Part shown: one piece after another, positions 1-8,781 of the stretch | Numbering within the stretch: position 1 is the first letter of the stretch | How the letters are laid out: every line of letters starts with the position of its first letter | Origin: Pyrobaculum oguniense TE7 | GTDB taxonomy: Archaea; Thermoproteota; Thermoprotei; Thermoproteales; Thermoproteaceae | Length of the DNA stretch: 64,000 nucleotides | Reading direction: 5' to 3' | NCBI GenBank assembly: GCA_000247545.1 | Contig: CP003316.1 | Span: 2,372,034-2,436,033, forward strand | The notes under the pieces: model-generated | Told to the model about the DNA's origin: nothing | The model's database searches: none | Seen by the model: the letters and a program-made list of their open reading frames with translations, nothing else | Made by a program: the position numbers and the translations under genes

Positions 1-745
1 TGAGAAATACTGGAAAGCGTAGGACGTAGCCGCTGTCTCCCTCCTTTACCTCCACAAGGCGTATGCTACGCTCCACCAACTCGCCATCTTTATTCACTAT
101 GTTGTACCGCAGTTTAAACTCGCTCACCTTCCTCAACAAGCCTGAAGCGAGGAAATTCAACCTCGCCTCGTTGCTCCCAACCAAGGCCCTTCTCCAGCTA
201 CGCCTCTTCTCAAAAACGGACCTCAACTTCTCAGAGGCCAAAACAAACTCCTTGGCCTCCTCAAGCGCCTTTCCTAAATCCCCCCAGACCTCCGCCCCCC
301 TCAGCAACTCTCGCAACCTCTCTACTCCCAGACTGATAAACTCCTCGAATGTCGAGATGCGGGATATGGACTTGTCCTCTGCTACGAATCTCCTTAAAAA
401 GCCGGTTAGGGAAACCAAATGCGTATTCCCGTCTGATGCTAAGACGTGGGGCTTTAGGTCTTCTGGCAGTTTGCCAACTACGACCACAGCGCCTCCGTAG
501 GAGGCTCGGGCAATTGCAGACACGACAGCCACATACTCCTCGTGGCTAAGCTCTAAGAGTTGCCGCAGTCTGCTAATAACTGCAAGGTCTTGTGTCCTCC
601 CTCTCCAGCCCGCGCCGTCCCACTTAAAACCCATCTTCTTCAACTCCTCTTTCACAACGTATATGCGCTCCCACGGCCACTCTCTTGTAATCTCAACGCC
701 GTTAACCACTACAACGAAGCGCGCCACATTATTCATCCCAGACAT
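1..745 (-). CDS. N-terminal part of an unidentified protein, cut by the window edge
   Basis: An open frame starts at an ATG (745-743) and runs without a stop to the left edge, giving about 248 residues, so the C-terminus lies outside the window. The start follows SGMNNV and is in a good position for a leaderless message, with an AT-rich box just upstream (746-755). The visible part is soluble and rich in charged helices, with no signal peptide or membrane segment. A short stretch near residue 36 (GFKWDGAGWRG) looks like the small W/G-rich modules found at the front of some archaeal superfamily 2 helicases. That link is a weak inference, since no Walker motif falls inside the visible part. I do not assign a function. 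Confidence 0.6.
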   Translation of the reverse strand, partial: MSGMNNVARFVVVVNGVEITREWPWERIYVVKEELKKMGFKWDGAGWRGRTQDLAVISRLRQLLELSHEEYVAVVSAIARASYGGAVVVVGKLPEDLKPHVLASDGNTHLVSLTGFLRRFVAEDKSISRISTFEEFISLGVERLRELLRGAEVWGDLGKALEEAKEFVLASEKLRSVFEKRRSWRRALVGSNEARLNFLASGLLRKVSEFKLRYNIVNKDGELVERSIRLVEVKEGDSGYVLRFPVFL

Positions 746-841
746 TTTATATAACTGACAGTATCAGAAATCCGGTTTATCCGCCAGCGCGGGCCCTAGC
801 AGTATGAGGCGAGAGACAGATGGGGGTACTAAGGAGATTTT

Positions 842-1066
842 CTAAGGCGGGATCTGCCCATGTGAGGAGTTGTCTGCTGGCTGTGAAAACTTTCTTGTAA
901 GCAACGGGGCAACCACGCCGACTGCTATGGCGATGGCGGATAATGCGATGTTCCTCGTAAATATGAAGCCGTCGGTTGAGGGGAGGGTAATCTCGCTTAT
1001 TAATAGTAGGGTTCCGAAAAGGAGGGACACGGCGCTTAATATGTGGAGAATTATTCTAGTGTTCAC
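842..1066 (-). CDS. small two-helix membrane protein
   Basis: A 74-residue protein of unknown function. Two hydrophobic segments are plain (about residues 4-26 and 39-57), separated by a short loop, and the tail after residue 58 is polar, so it is probably an inner-membrane protein. The start ATG at 1066 has a TATA-like sequence (1085-1092, read on the minus strand) about 20-25 bases upstream, as expected for a leaderless archaeal transcript. It is divergent from the ABC exporter that begins at 1142, so the two may share the 75-base intergenic region. No family recognised; the case for a real gene rests on the hydrophobic pattern and the promoter position. Confidence 0.5.
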   Translation of the reverse strand: MNTRIILHILSAVSLLFGTLLLISEITLPSTDGFIFTRNIALSAIAIAVGVVAPLLTRKFSQPADNSSHGQIPP

Positions 1067-1141
1067 GGCATCTGGCGGGAGGCGCTATATAAACGTTGCG
1101 TGCTCTAAAGCTTATATTCCCCAGTCGTATATTTTATAAGC

Positions 1142-2032
1142 GTGATTATTTGCGAAAGGCTCGGTAGGCGTTACGGGGAATATTGGGCGTTGAGAGATGT
1201 GTCTTTTGAAGTGGGAAGAGGCGTGGTGCTCGGCGTGCTGGGGCCCAACGGGGCAGGGAAAACTACCATGGTCAGGATCTTGACGACGGAGCTCATGCCC
1301 TCCGAGGGCAGGGCGTTTGTAGCCGGCTTCGACGTGGTAAAGGAGGCTGAAAAAGTGAGGAAAGCGGTGGCGGCGGTGCCTCAGGAGAGCAGACCTATAG
1401 ACTTCCTGACGCCGTACGAGTTCGTGCTCAGCTACCTCCTCCTACGCGGCTACTCGCTGAGAGAGGCCAGAAGGAGGACTGCGGAGGCATTGAAGGAATT
1501 TGGCCTATGGGAAACAAGGAATAAAGAAGTCGATGCGCTGTCAGGTGGGATGAAGAGGAGGGTACTCGTCGCCGCCGTCTTTGCCTCAGACGCCGACGTC
1601 GTTTTCCTCGATGAACCTACCACAGGTCTAGACGTCTATTCCAGAAGGCTAGTTTGGAACGCTGTGTCGGAGCTGAAGAGGAGGGGCTCTACTGTTGTCC
1701 TTACGACGCATTACGTAGAGGAGGCCGCGGCGCTGAGCGACGTGGTCCTCGTCATAAACAAGGGCCGCGTAGTGGATCTCGCCCCGCCCGATAGGCTCGT
1801 GGAGAAGGTGCCCGGCAAGTACGTAGTCGAGGTTTACGGCAAAGACGGCTTGGCGGTAGAGGGGGGAGCGGTGTTGAAAATAGGCGACCGGCTCCTCTAT
1901 TATGTCGACGTGCCGCCTAAACTGGGCGAGCCTTCAAAAGACGGGGCCAAGATCGTGATTAGGCCAAAATCGCTGGAAGATTTTGTATTGTTCAACATAG
2001 GCCTCATAGAGGGGGACCATGAAGACGATTAA
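1142..2032 (+). CDS. ABC-2 type exporter, ATP-binding subunit
   Basis: A 296-residue ATPase of the DrrA/CcmA-like ABC-2 exporter class that powers the membrane partner encoded next. Walker A (GPNGAGKTT) is at about residues 34-42, the Q-loop glutamine near 83, the ABC signature LSGGMKRR near 134-141, Walker B VVFLDEPT near 153-160 and the switch histidine in LTTHY near 186. The C-terminal 80 residues form the usual accessory domain of this class. The start is a GTG at 1142; a TATA-like box (1110-1118) lies about 25 bases upstream. The gene overlaps the permease by 14 bases, so translation is coupled. The substrate cannot be told from sequence; drugs, lipids or polysaccharide are typical for the class. 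Confidence 0.88.
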   Translation: MIICERLGRRYGEYWALRDVSFEVGRGVVLGVLGPNGAGKTTMVRILTTELMPSEGRAFVAGFDVVKEAEKVRKAVAAVPQESRPIDFLTPYEFVLSYLLLRGYSLREARRRTAEALKEFGLWETRNKEVDALSGGMKRRVLVAAVFASDADVVFLDEPTTGLDVYSRRLVWNAVSELKRRGSTVVLTTHYVEEAAALSDVVLVINKGRVVDLAPPDRLVEKVPGKYVVEVYGKDGLAVEGGAVLKIGDRLLYYVDVPPKLGEPSKDGAKIVIRPKSLEDFVLFNIGLIEGDHEDD

Positions 2033-2744
2033 AGACGCGTTGGTGATTGCGTGGATCAACGGCTGGATTGCCGCGACCAGAGGCTGGGTGTGGGTAGTGG
2101 CGAGCTCTGTGAGCCCCGCGGCTTTTTTAGTCTTGCTCGCCATATACGGCGGCGTTGAGGGCTTGAAGTGGGGCCTAGTGGGCGGTTTTATTTGGACTAT
2201 CGCCTCTAACGGCATCTCGCTGATAGGAGACGCCACTTACTACCGGCTAGGCATAAAGTACCAGAGCATGCTCACAGCGGCGCCCGTCTCCCCCGCCGGC
2301 TACGCCCTCGGCCTCGCCCTAAGCTCGTTTATCTTCGCCCTGCCCACCCTGTCTGTGTACCTCGTGGCCATGTACCTCCTCGGCGTCCCGTTCCTATCCA
2401 TAGAGACGGTATACGCCTTGACAGCTCTCTGGCTGGCGTCTGCCGGCATCGGCTTCACGCTGTCAGGCTTCATAAAACACATGAGATACGCATGGGCCCT
2501 CCCCCAGATACTCTCTGCCGTCTTCACCATTGGTGCTCCGGTGTACTACCCAGCAGACCTACTCCCCAGCCCCTACCTCGCCGTGGTGTTGCCCACCGGC
2601 GCCGCGGCCGTGGTAGTACAACGCTTCACAGGCCTACGCGCCTACGATTTGGAGCTAGTGGCCGTCGCGGCCCTGGCGCTGGCGCTTCAGAGCGTAGTTG
2701 GGCTGTACTTCTTGTTTAAGCTCGCTCGGTGGAGACAACCCTAA
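2019..2744 (+). CDS. ABC-2 type exporter, permease subunit
   Basis: A 241-residue membrane protein with about six hydrophobic segments, in the arrangement of ABC-2 permeases. A conserved-looking stretch near residues 165-185 (GAPVYYPADLLP) resembles the ABC-2 signature loop that contains a Pro-Asp/Pro-Leu turn. It starts inside the end of the ATPase gene (ATG at 2019), so the two make one exporter operon. The 3' end overlaps the stop of the convergent QueF-like gene by 4 bases. Substrate unknown. Confidence 0.85.
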   Translation: MKTIKDALVIAWINGWIAATRGWVWVVASSVSPAAFLVLLAIYGGVEGLKWGLVGGFIWTIASNGISLIGDATYYRLGIKYQSMLTAAPVSPAGYALGLALSSFIFALPTLSVYLVAMYLLGVPFLSIETVYALTALWLASAGIGFTLSGFIKHMRYAWALPQILSAVFTIGAPVYYPADLLPSPYLAVVLPTGAAAVVVQRFTGLRAYDLELVAVAALALALQSVVGLYFLFKLARWRQP

Positions 2745-3070
2745 ATATAAAGTGGTTGTGTCCCGCCAGACTCCGCTACCACCTCTACCTCCACACCGGC
2801 GTAAAAAGACTTTAACACTACTTTTACATAGGGCGGATTCACCGCGCTCTTCACCTTCTCCAACAAGTCCACCGCCAGCTCCTCGTGCAGTATCTCCCTC
2901 CCCCTGTAGCTATCGACCATTTTCTTAAACTCCTCTATGGCCAGCGCCACGCCCCTTGGAATGTACTCAAGCGTAACTTCAAAGCTGTCCACCGTCTTGC
3001 TTATCGGGCATACTGACTCCCCCCTCGTCTTCAGCCTCACTAGTTGAGGGTTTTTCGACAACTTGAGCAT
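2741..3070 (-). CDS. queF-L: QueF-like archaeosine synthase (preQ0-tRNA amidinotransferase)
   Basis: A 109-residue member of the QueF-Like family. In Pyrobaculum this family converts preQ0 at position 15 of tRNA to archaeosine using ammonia, replacing the ArcS/GAT-QueC routes of other archaea. The sequence SVCPISKTVD carries the catalytic cysteine at residue 21 and the aspartate at residue 28, the same positions as in the characterised P. calidifontis enzyme as I recall it. The glutamate-rich HEELAVDLLEK helix of the tunnelling fold follows. The NADPH-binding parts of bacterial QueF are absent, which fits a small amidinotransferase rather than a reductase. A TATA-like box at 3084-3096 lies between this gene and the divergent glycosidase. 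QueC and FolE of the same pathway are elsewhere in the window. Confidence 0.92.
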   Translation of the reverse strand: MLKLSKNPQLVRLKTRGESVCPISKTVDSFEVTLEYIPRGVALAIEEFKKMVDSYRGREILHEELAVDLLEKVKSAVNPPYVKVVLKSFYAGVEVEVVAESGGTQPLYI

Positions 3071-3112
3071 GGGGGGCGGTCAACACAAATTTTAATCAGT
3101 TGCACCAACCCC

Positions 3113-4711
3113 GTGGCTTGCTCTGTGGTGAAGTGGCGGAGCGACTCCTTCTACGGCCGCGTGGCGGTCGTCAAGGCGGGTAACGGATACGTCGTGGGAG
3201 ACTTCACCGGCTGGATACACGGGGCCTTTAAAGAGGTGGTGGAGCTACCGCCCGGCAGATACGCCGTTGCCTCCAGCGACGGCGCCGAGGAGTGCCTAGT
3301 AGAGCCGCCGGAGTATCCATGGCACTTCTCCGTGCCCTATATGGGGGTGGACTGGGGGGACGTGGCCGAGATTAGGATATACGCCCCGGAGCCCCCCGAG
3401 GTAAGCCGGGGTCATGTCGTGAAGCTGTTAGAGGGGGACCCCTTTTCAATATATATGGCAGTTATAAAAAGTAGAAGGTATGAAGTGAGGTGTTGCGGCA
3501 AGGTCAAGAGGTATAGACGACCTCCTCTAGTTGAGGGGCATGGCATCTACGCCATGTACGAGGTACTACCCGATAGAGCCGCCAATAGAACGGGGTGTGG
3601 GGATCTTAGGCGCCAGTTCTGCGGCGGGACTTTAAAGGATGTTGCCGAGATCGCCTTGTCCGCTTCTGAATTTGCAGATACGCTGTATCTTCATCCAATA
3701 TACCCCGCAATGAGCTACCACAGGTACGACGTGGTGAACCACTTGGATGTGGACGAGAGGCTTGGGGGCTGGGCGGCTTTCGCCGCACTTAAGGAGGCAC
3801 TCAATGGGCGGGGGATGAAGCTTGTTCTTGACTTGGTACTATACCACGTTGGCCTCCGCAACCCGCTCTTCCCCAACGGCCCCTTCATCATAAGAGACCA
3901 ATCCTTCACAACGCTTGTCAAGTCTCTGGCTGACATTATGCCTAGGAACGCCTTGACGGGACTCCTGCTTGGAGAACCCCCGTATGATACGTTTCTAAAA
4001 GCTTGGCTTATGCCTCGGCTAGACTACTCAGACCGCCGTGCGGTCCAATACGCGAGGAGCGTTGTGGAGTTCTGGACGCCTAAAGTCGACGGGTTTAGGC
4101 TTGACGTTGCCCACGGCGTGCCCCCATCTGCGTGGGACGAGATACTAGAACCGGCGCGGCATCGGTACATTTTGGGAGAACATGTGGGCAACCCCGCTCC
4201 CTTTTACAAGTCAATTAAGGGCTTCACTGCCTATATCTTATATGGAGAATTGGCGAAGTCCGGTTCTTTTTCCACAATCTCGGAGGCGATTAATAGGTAC
4301 CTTGCACTGACGCCGCCAGGCGCCTTGCCTTATATGAACACGTTTATTGAAAACCACGACACTGATAGGGCAGTCACTACTATGGGGGGCTTGGTGACTG
4401 TGGGATATGCTGTGATTTTCACGCTACCTGGGGTCCCCTCCGTGTACGCAGGTGGCGAGTGCGGCGTAGGTGGTAGGGCCAGTGACCACACTAACCGGGC
4501 CCCTTATAAGCCATGTCCCGGGTCTCCCATTGCCGACACGCTCCGTGCGCTGTACTCGGCGAGAAGAGAGTTTGGCCTATGGCGTGGGCCTGCGTGGGCA
4601 GAGCAGAAAAGAGGGCGTATTATCATAAACAGGCCAGGCACTAGAGCGGAGATAGCCTTAAATAAAATTACCATACTCAGCGCGGGGCAACAACAAGAGA
4701 TTACTTTATAA
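3113..4711 (+). CDS. GH13 (alpha-amylase family) glycoside hydrolase
   Basis: An alpha-glucan-active enzyme of family GH13, probably cytoplasmic since no signal peptide is seen. The four conserved GH13 regions appear in order: DLVLYH (region I, the usual N replaced by Y), GFRLDVAHG with the nucleophile Asp (region II), ILGEH with the acid/base Glu (region III) and FIENHD with the third catalytic Asp (region IV). An N-terminal beta domain of about 150 residues precedes the barrel. The frame is open from 3044, but the TATA-like box shared with queF-L (3084-3096) points to a leaderless start at GTG 3113; GTG 3125 and 3128 are alternatives. The protein is about 530 residues. Substrate could be maltodextrin, pullulan or trehalose-related; not decidable here. 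Confidence 0.87.
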   Translation: MACSVVKWRSDSFYGRVAVVKAGNGYVVGDFTGWIHGAFKEVVELPPGRYAVASSDGAEECLVEPPEYPWHFSVPYMGVDWGDVAEIRIYAPEPPEVSRGHVVKLLEGDPFSIYMAVIKSRRYEVRCCGKVKRYRRPPLVEGHGIYAMYEVLPDRAANRTGCGDLRRQFCGGTLKDVAEIALSASEFADTLYLHPIYPAMSYHRYDVVNHLDVDERLGGWAAFAALKEALNGRGMKLVLDLVLYHVGLRNPLFPNGPFIIRDQSFTTLVKSLADIMPRNALTGLLLGEPPYDTFLKAWLMPRLDYSDRRAVQYARSVVEFWTPKVDGFRLDVAHGVPPSAWDEILEPARHRYILGEHVGNPAPFYKSIKGFTAYILYGELAKSGSFSTISEAINRYLALTPPGALPYMNTFIENHDTDRAVTTMGGLVTVGYAVIFTLPGVPSVYAGGECGVGGRASDHTNRAPYKPCPGSPIADTLRALYSARREFGLWRGPAWAEQKRGRIIINRPGTRAEIALNKITILSAGQQQEITL

Positions 4712-4731
4712 GAAAATTAAAAATCTTCAGC

Positions 4732-5874
4732 GTGGAGCTTGACTTCCGCGGAGTTACTGCCATATTTGGAAGGCCTGGAGTGGGGAAAACTAGCCTATCC
4801 ATGAGAATCGCCCACGAGAGGCTTTCCAAGGGCGACAGAGTTCTCTGGGTATCACTCTACGAGGACCGAGAAGCCCTTATACAAAACGCCTCGTCTTTAG
4901 GCTACGATTTATCAAAGGCAGAGATCTGGGATATGATATTTATAAAAACAGATGCAATACTTAACCAAATAGTCTCGACAGTAAGCCAGAGCGACTACGG
5001 TTTGGTGGTTGTGGACTCCATATCATCTATTGTAGAGGGCTCTCAGTCTAGGGAGTACCTAATAAATGCCGTATACCGCGTCTTCAGGCCGGCGGGCATC
5101 GACATTATCGGCATATCGGAGGAGGAGGCGGTAACGCCTCTTGACTATATAGCTGACAACCTAATCCGCCTAGAGTTGAAGTTCTTCAACAGCGCCGCTG
5201 AGAGGAGGATGTATGTGCTCAAGGCCAGGGGGCGCCGCGCTGGCTACTACGTCGAATTCGACATCATAGAGAGAAGAGGTGTCGTGTTTTTAGACGAACT
5301 CCCGAGACCCCAGACCAAGGGCGGCTGGGAGAAGTACGCGGAGGCCGTATCCAGGGCCGTGGGTCCCGTGCGGGGGGGCAACATATATCTCTTCGCCGGA
5401 TGGGGGCTGACGCCCCTCTTGGCGAAAACCGCGGCTGATCTCTCCAAGGACGGGGCCAAGGTTTTATACCGCGTTTTTGAGCGCGACGCCTCGCTTGTGG
5501 CCGCTTTGGTGGAGAGATACGGCGGAAGAGTGGAGGTTCAACGAGTGGAACCCAAGCCAGTAAACTACCTGACTCATGCCGCAGAGTTTTTCGAGACGCT
5601 GACAAAAACAAGCGCCGACGTGGTTATCTCAGATGGACTAGACGCCGAGTTTCACCTATACGGCGATAAGGCTCTGGAACTAAACCGTAAGGAAATTAAC
5701 GAGCTTAGGAGGTTGGGCATAGCGCTCTTGGCTTCTGTCTCCAAAGACCGGGGGCTTAGGCACATTTCCGACGTGGCGGTCTATGTGAGAAACAGAAACG
5801 CCGTGGTATACTCGGCGCAGGGAAGGCGGGAGTGTCGCCTAGAGTACGAGCCGGCGCCCCATCTACACTGCTAG
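4732..5874 (+). CDS. KaiC/RadA-like RecA-superfamily ATPase
   Basis: A 380-residue P-loop ATPase of the archaeal KaiC-like/GvpD-like group. Walker A (GRPGVGKTS) is at residues 13-21 and Walker B (YGLVVVDSISS) near residue 90-100. The second half (from about residue 205) repeats the fold in degenerate form: GNIYLFAGWGLTPLLAK stands where a P-loop would be but lacks GK[TS], so only the first domain should bind ATP. Start is GTG 4732, with a TATA-like stretch (4703-4712) about 25 bases upstream. It abuts pyrC with no gap (TAG|ATG at 5872-5877), so the two are cotranscribed. Role unknown; such proteins are often regulatory. Confidence 0.75.
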   Translation: MELDFRGVTAIFGRPGVGKTSLSMRIAHERLSKGDRVLWVSLYEDREALIQNASSLGYDLSKAEIWDMIFIKTDAILNQIVSTVSQSDYGLVVVDSISSIVEGSQSREYLINAVYRVFRPAGIDIIGISEEEAVTPLDYIADNLIRLELKFFNSAAERRMYVLKARGRRAGYYVEFDIIERRGVVFLDELPRPQTKGGWEKYAEAVSRAVGPVRGGNIYLFAGWGLTPLLAKTAADLSKDGAKVLYRVFERDASLVAALVERYGGRVEVQRVEPKPVNYLTHAAEFFETLTKTSADVVISDGLDAEFHLYGDKALELNRKEINELRRLGIALLASVSKDRGLRHISDVAVYVRNRNAVVYSAQGRRECRLEYEPAPHLHC

Positions 5875-7026
5875 ATGGATTGCATAAGATTAGAGGGCAG
5901 GGCCTACATAGGGGGCCGTTTTGTCAGAGTAAAAATCGGAGGGGGGGACTGCCGCCTCGTGCAGCTCTCTAACAAGTACCTAATACTGCCCGGCATGGTT
6001 GACCTCCACGTCCACTTCAGAGACTGGGGGCTCTCGCACAAGGAAACTCTGGAAGGCGGGGCGAGGGCCGCCTTGGCAGGAGGGGTCGTCGCGGTGGGGG
6101 ATATGCCGAATACCTCTCCCCATATAAGAACAGCTGAGCTTTACAGAAAGCGGGTAGAACAAGGGAGTGGCCTACCTATTTTGTACAGGTTGCACATGGG
6201 AGTACCGGAGGAGGTGGCCGAGCTAGACCGAGCGAGGCCGCGGTCGGTTAAGATATACCCAGAAGACGTGGCCTCATTCGGCTGGCAACATGTGGAGAGG
6301 CTGGCCGAGCGCTGTGCCTCACTTGGGTGTTTTCTCATTTTCCACTGTGAAGATCCCTCTTATTTCAAGAATAGCGAGAGGCCGCCAGAGGCCGAAGTTG
6401 CTTGTGTGGAGAGAGTGCGCCAGATAGCGCACAGGACCGGGGTGAGGGTACACCTGACGCACATAACTCTGCCGTACACCGCAGAAGCTACCAGAGGGTG
6501 GGCCTCTGTCGACGTTACTCCGCACCACCTCCTGCTAGACATGGACAACTGCAAAGACCCTGCACTGTGCCTAGTAAACCCCAGGCTAAGGACTCCGGAG
6601 ATTAGGAGAGGGCTTTTAGCCGCCTTGGCGTCGGGGCTTATTGATATGTACGCCACGGATCACGCCCCGCATACGTTAGAAGAAAAACGGTCTGGAAACC
6701 CGCCCCCTGGCATTTGTAGCCTAGACATTGCGCTGAGTCTTCTGCTCAGCCTCTGGAAGCGGGGGATTGTGTCTCTTGATGATGTAGTTAGGCTGTACTC
6801 TTTTAGACCTTCTCGCCTACTCGGAGTCGATATTGACACGGCCAGAGGCTCCTTCGCAGTAGTGAAACTTGAGGAGTTCGAAATAAGAGGTGGAAATTTT
6901 GCAGGCAGTTGTAAATTTACACCCTTTGAAAAATTTAAGGCTTTCGGCATGGTCGAGGCAACTGCCGTGCGGGGGAAGATATATTTCAAAAACGGCGAGG
7001 TATACAGCCTACAGCTTGCACTATAG
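5875..7026 (+). CDS. pyrC: dihydroorotase
   Basis: Third enzyme of pyrimidine synthesis, closing carbamoyl aspartate to dihydroorotate; 383 residues. Metal ligands are visible: HVH at residues 45-47 in the DLHVHFRD motif, a histidine in IFHCED, a histidine in HLTHIT and the catalytic Asp262 in YATDHAPHT. The lysine of RSVKIYPED is in the position of the carbamylated lysine. GGVVAVGDMPNT is a family hallmark. The gene starts directly after the stop of the KaiC-like gene. Dihydroorotase versus allantoinase is decided by the PNT and DHAPH context; confidence is high. Confidence 0.9.
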   Translation: MDCIRLEGRAYIGGRFVRVKIGGGDCRLVQLSNKYLILPGMVDLHVHFRDWGLSHKETLEGGARAALAGGVVAVGDMPNTSPHIRTAELYRKRVEQGSGLPILYRLHMGVPEEVAELDRARPRSVKIYPEDVASFGWQHVERLAERCASLGCFLIFHCEDPSYFKNSERPPEAEVACVERVRQIAHRTGVRVHLTHITLPYTAEATRGWASVDVTPHHLLLDMDNCKDPALCLVNPRLRTPEIRRGLLAALASGLIDMYATDHAPHTLEEKRSGNPPPGICSLDIALSLLLSLWKRGIVSLDDVVRLYSFRPSRLLGVDIDTARGSFAVVKLEEFEIRGGNFAGSCKFTPFEKFKAFGMVEATAVRGKIYFKNGEVYSLQLAL

Positions 7027-7278
7027 TCACTTAAAAATCTCGGCGTCAGAATTTCAATGGCATCGTCGCCGATTATGGAGCTGGCCATGTCGTATTACAC
7101 AAAATCTGCAATTTTTTACCCACATGTGATTGCGGGGTAATTCTGCGGTTGGTTTTTGGGGAATTACGTGTTTTGCCGCTCCGTATTTTATCACCAGTAG
7201 TGCTATATCTATAGTCTTGTGTCCTGGTTGGCGCTTACGTTCTTTTGGTACATATTTTTAAATTCCTGATGTTTATAG
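7027..7278. other. intergenic stretch with promoter
   Basis: About 250 AT-rich bases between pyrC and the RHH gene. No convincing coding frame or structured RNA was found. TATA-like sequence at about 7252-7264 is placed to serve the gene starting at 7279 or 7285. Confidence 0.4.
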
Positions 7279-7863
7279 ATGTGTATGAGTGTGAAAAAAG
7301 ACAGAGTTAATATCGCTGTATCTAAAGATATCGCGGAAAGACTTGCCAGAATTGCCGAGGGGCAAGGCATGACGCAGTTCGCCCTAGCTAATCAAATACT
7401 CTCTCTAGGGCTTGATCTCATTGAACAAGGCTACACGCTCCAGCAGATTAGAGAAGTGGCGCTGTTTTTCCGCGTAATGATAGAGCTGGAGTCTGTACCT
7501 ATCCCAGGAAGGTTGCTGGACAAATTAATAGCAGATATGTACAAGGCAAATCCCGAAGTGGTGCATAGGGCATGGTGCGAGGCGGGCAGGATGCTGGCAA
7601 GCTATGTCAAGGCGGTATTCGGCTCCATCGAGGTGGCGGCGTCGCTTGTTCCCTACATATCTAAAATAGTGCCCGCAAAGCGGTTTGAGGTGAAGGCGGA
7701 GGGCGATGTGTTCGTCATGGAGACGCTCGGCGTAGGATACAGTACTGAGAGCGTCGAGGCTACGGCTAAGGCTGTACATTGCTTTCTAGATGAGCTGGGG
7801 TACGAGGTTAAGGAGTCTATTACAGCACCTGGCATACTGAAAGTCAAGGCGCTTAAAAAATAG
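7279..7863 (+). CDS. ribbon-helix-helix protein, probable regulator
   Basis: A 194-residue protein. Residues 7-55 (KKDRVNIAVSKDIAERL and following helices ending near LGLDLIEQG) have the beta-alpha-alpha pattern of a ribbon-helix-helix DNA-binding domain. The remaining 130 residues are an alpha/beta domain I do not recognise. ATG 7279 is used here, but ATG 7285 (MSVKKD) is equally possible. The stop abuts the ATG of the ABC ATPase (TAG|ATG, 7861-7866), so this protein is in the same operon as an importer ATPase and may regulate the uptake system. That role is inferred only from context. Confidence 0.7.
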   Translation: MCMSVKKDRVNIAVSKDIAERLARIAEGQGMTQFALANQILSLGLDLIEQGYTLQQIREVALFFRVMIELESVPIPGRLLDKLIADMYKANPEVVHRAWCEAGRMLASYVKAVFGSIEVAASLVPYISKIVPAKRFEVKAEGDVFVMETLGVGYSTESVEATAKAVHCFLDELGYEVKESITAPGILKVKALKK

Positions 7864-8781
7864 ATGTCGATAGAGCTGAGGGGAGTCTGGAAAAAACAGG
7901 GTAGTTTTATCCTCGGCCCCGTTGACCTGACAATAAGGAAAGGCGAGAGAATTGCCGTAGTGGGGCCCTCAGGGTCGGGTAAGTCAACGCTTCTGCGTAT
8001 CGTCGCCGGCCTCATGACCCCCGACCGCGGGCGCGTATATATAGACGGGAGAGATGCAACCTACGAAGAGCCTTGGAAACGGGGCGTAGCGGTGGTTTTC
8101 CAAAGCCCTGCCCTCTTCCCATCACTTACCGTCTTGGAAAACGTAGTAGAGCCCCTCCTCTCCAAGGGAGTTGCCAAAAGCGTGGCAGTTCAACGGGCGC
8201 GGGAAGTCCTACAGCGGCTTGGAATTTTGCACCTATCGGCCAGATATCCCGCCCAGCTCAGCAGAGGCCAGCAACAGAGAGTTTCGCTGGCAAGAGCCTT
8301 GGTTTTAGATCCGCCTGTTTTGCTATTTGACGAGCCGCTCACGGCGCTTGACCCACCGCTGAGAGGCGAGGTTTTGCCTTACATTTATGAGGCGTCGCGG
8401 GGCAGAACTGTAGTCTACGTCACACACGATTTTGAAGAAGCTACATTCATAGCGGACAGGTTGGTTGTGCTTATGGAGGGCAAAGTCGCCGCCGAGGGGA
8501 GGGTCGCGGAGGTGTTCGAAAACCCGCCGACACCGCAAGTGGCCCAGTTTCTGGGCTATGTGAATAGGCTAGGCGCCACTTGCGGTAGCTTATACTTCAG
8601 GCCGTGGGACGTCAAGCCGGGGTCTTCGTATAGGGGAAAAATCCTGGCTGTCTGGTACAAAGCCGGCAAATACGAGGTGCTGGCAGAGGTGGGAGACTCC
8701 CATGTGAGACTTCTTTGGCACGAAATGCCGAAAAGCGGGTTCATCGAGTTTGACGTCTCTAGAGGAATGTGCTTCCACTAG
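7864..8781 (+). CDS. ABC importer ATPase, ThiQ/PotA-like
   Basis: A 305-residue ATPase of the importer class. Walker A GPSGSGKST is at about residues 36-44, the Q-loop in VVFQSP, the signature LSRGQQQR near 139-146 (second Gly replaced by Arg), Walker B VLLFDEPL near 158-165 and the switch His in YVTHDFEEAT near 196. A C-terminal extension of about 85 residues resembles the TOBE-type domain of molybdate/spermidine ATPases. It converges on the permease gene, whose end overlaps by 4 bases (8778-8781). With that permease and the binding protein it forms a complete importer split across two strands. Confidence 0.86.
   Translation: MSIELRGVWKKQGSFILGPVDLTIRKGERIAVVGPSGSGKSTLLRIVAGLMTPDRGRVYIDGRDATYEEPWKRGVAVVFQSPALFPSLTVLENVVEPLLSKGVAKSVAVQRAREVLQRLGILHLSARYPAQLSRGQQQRVSLARALVLDPPVLLFDEPLTALDPPLRGEVLPYIYEASRGRTVVYVTHDFEEATFIADRLVVLMEGKVAAEGRVAEVFENPPTPQVAQFLGYVNRLGATCGSLYFRPWDVKPGSSYRGKILAVWYKAGKYEVLAEVGDSHVRLLWHEMPKSGFIEFDVSRGMCFH

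Noticed and set aside
3044..3112. Longer N-terminus of the GH13 enzyme
   Set aside because: It would overlap the divergent queF-L start and lie upstream of the shared TATA box.
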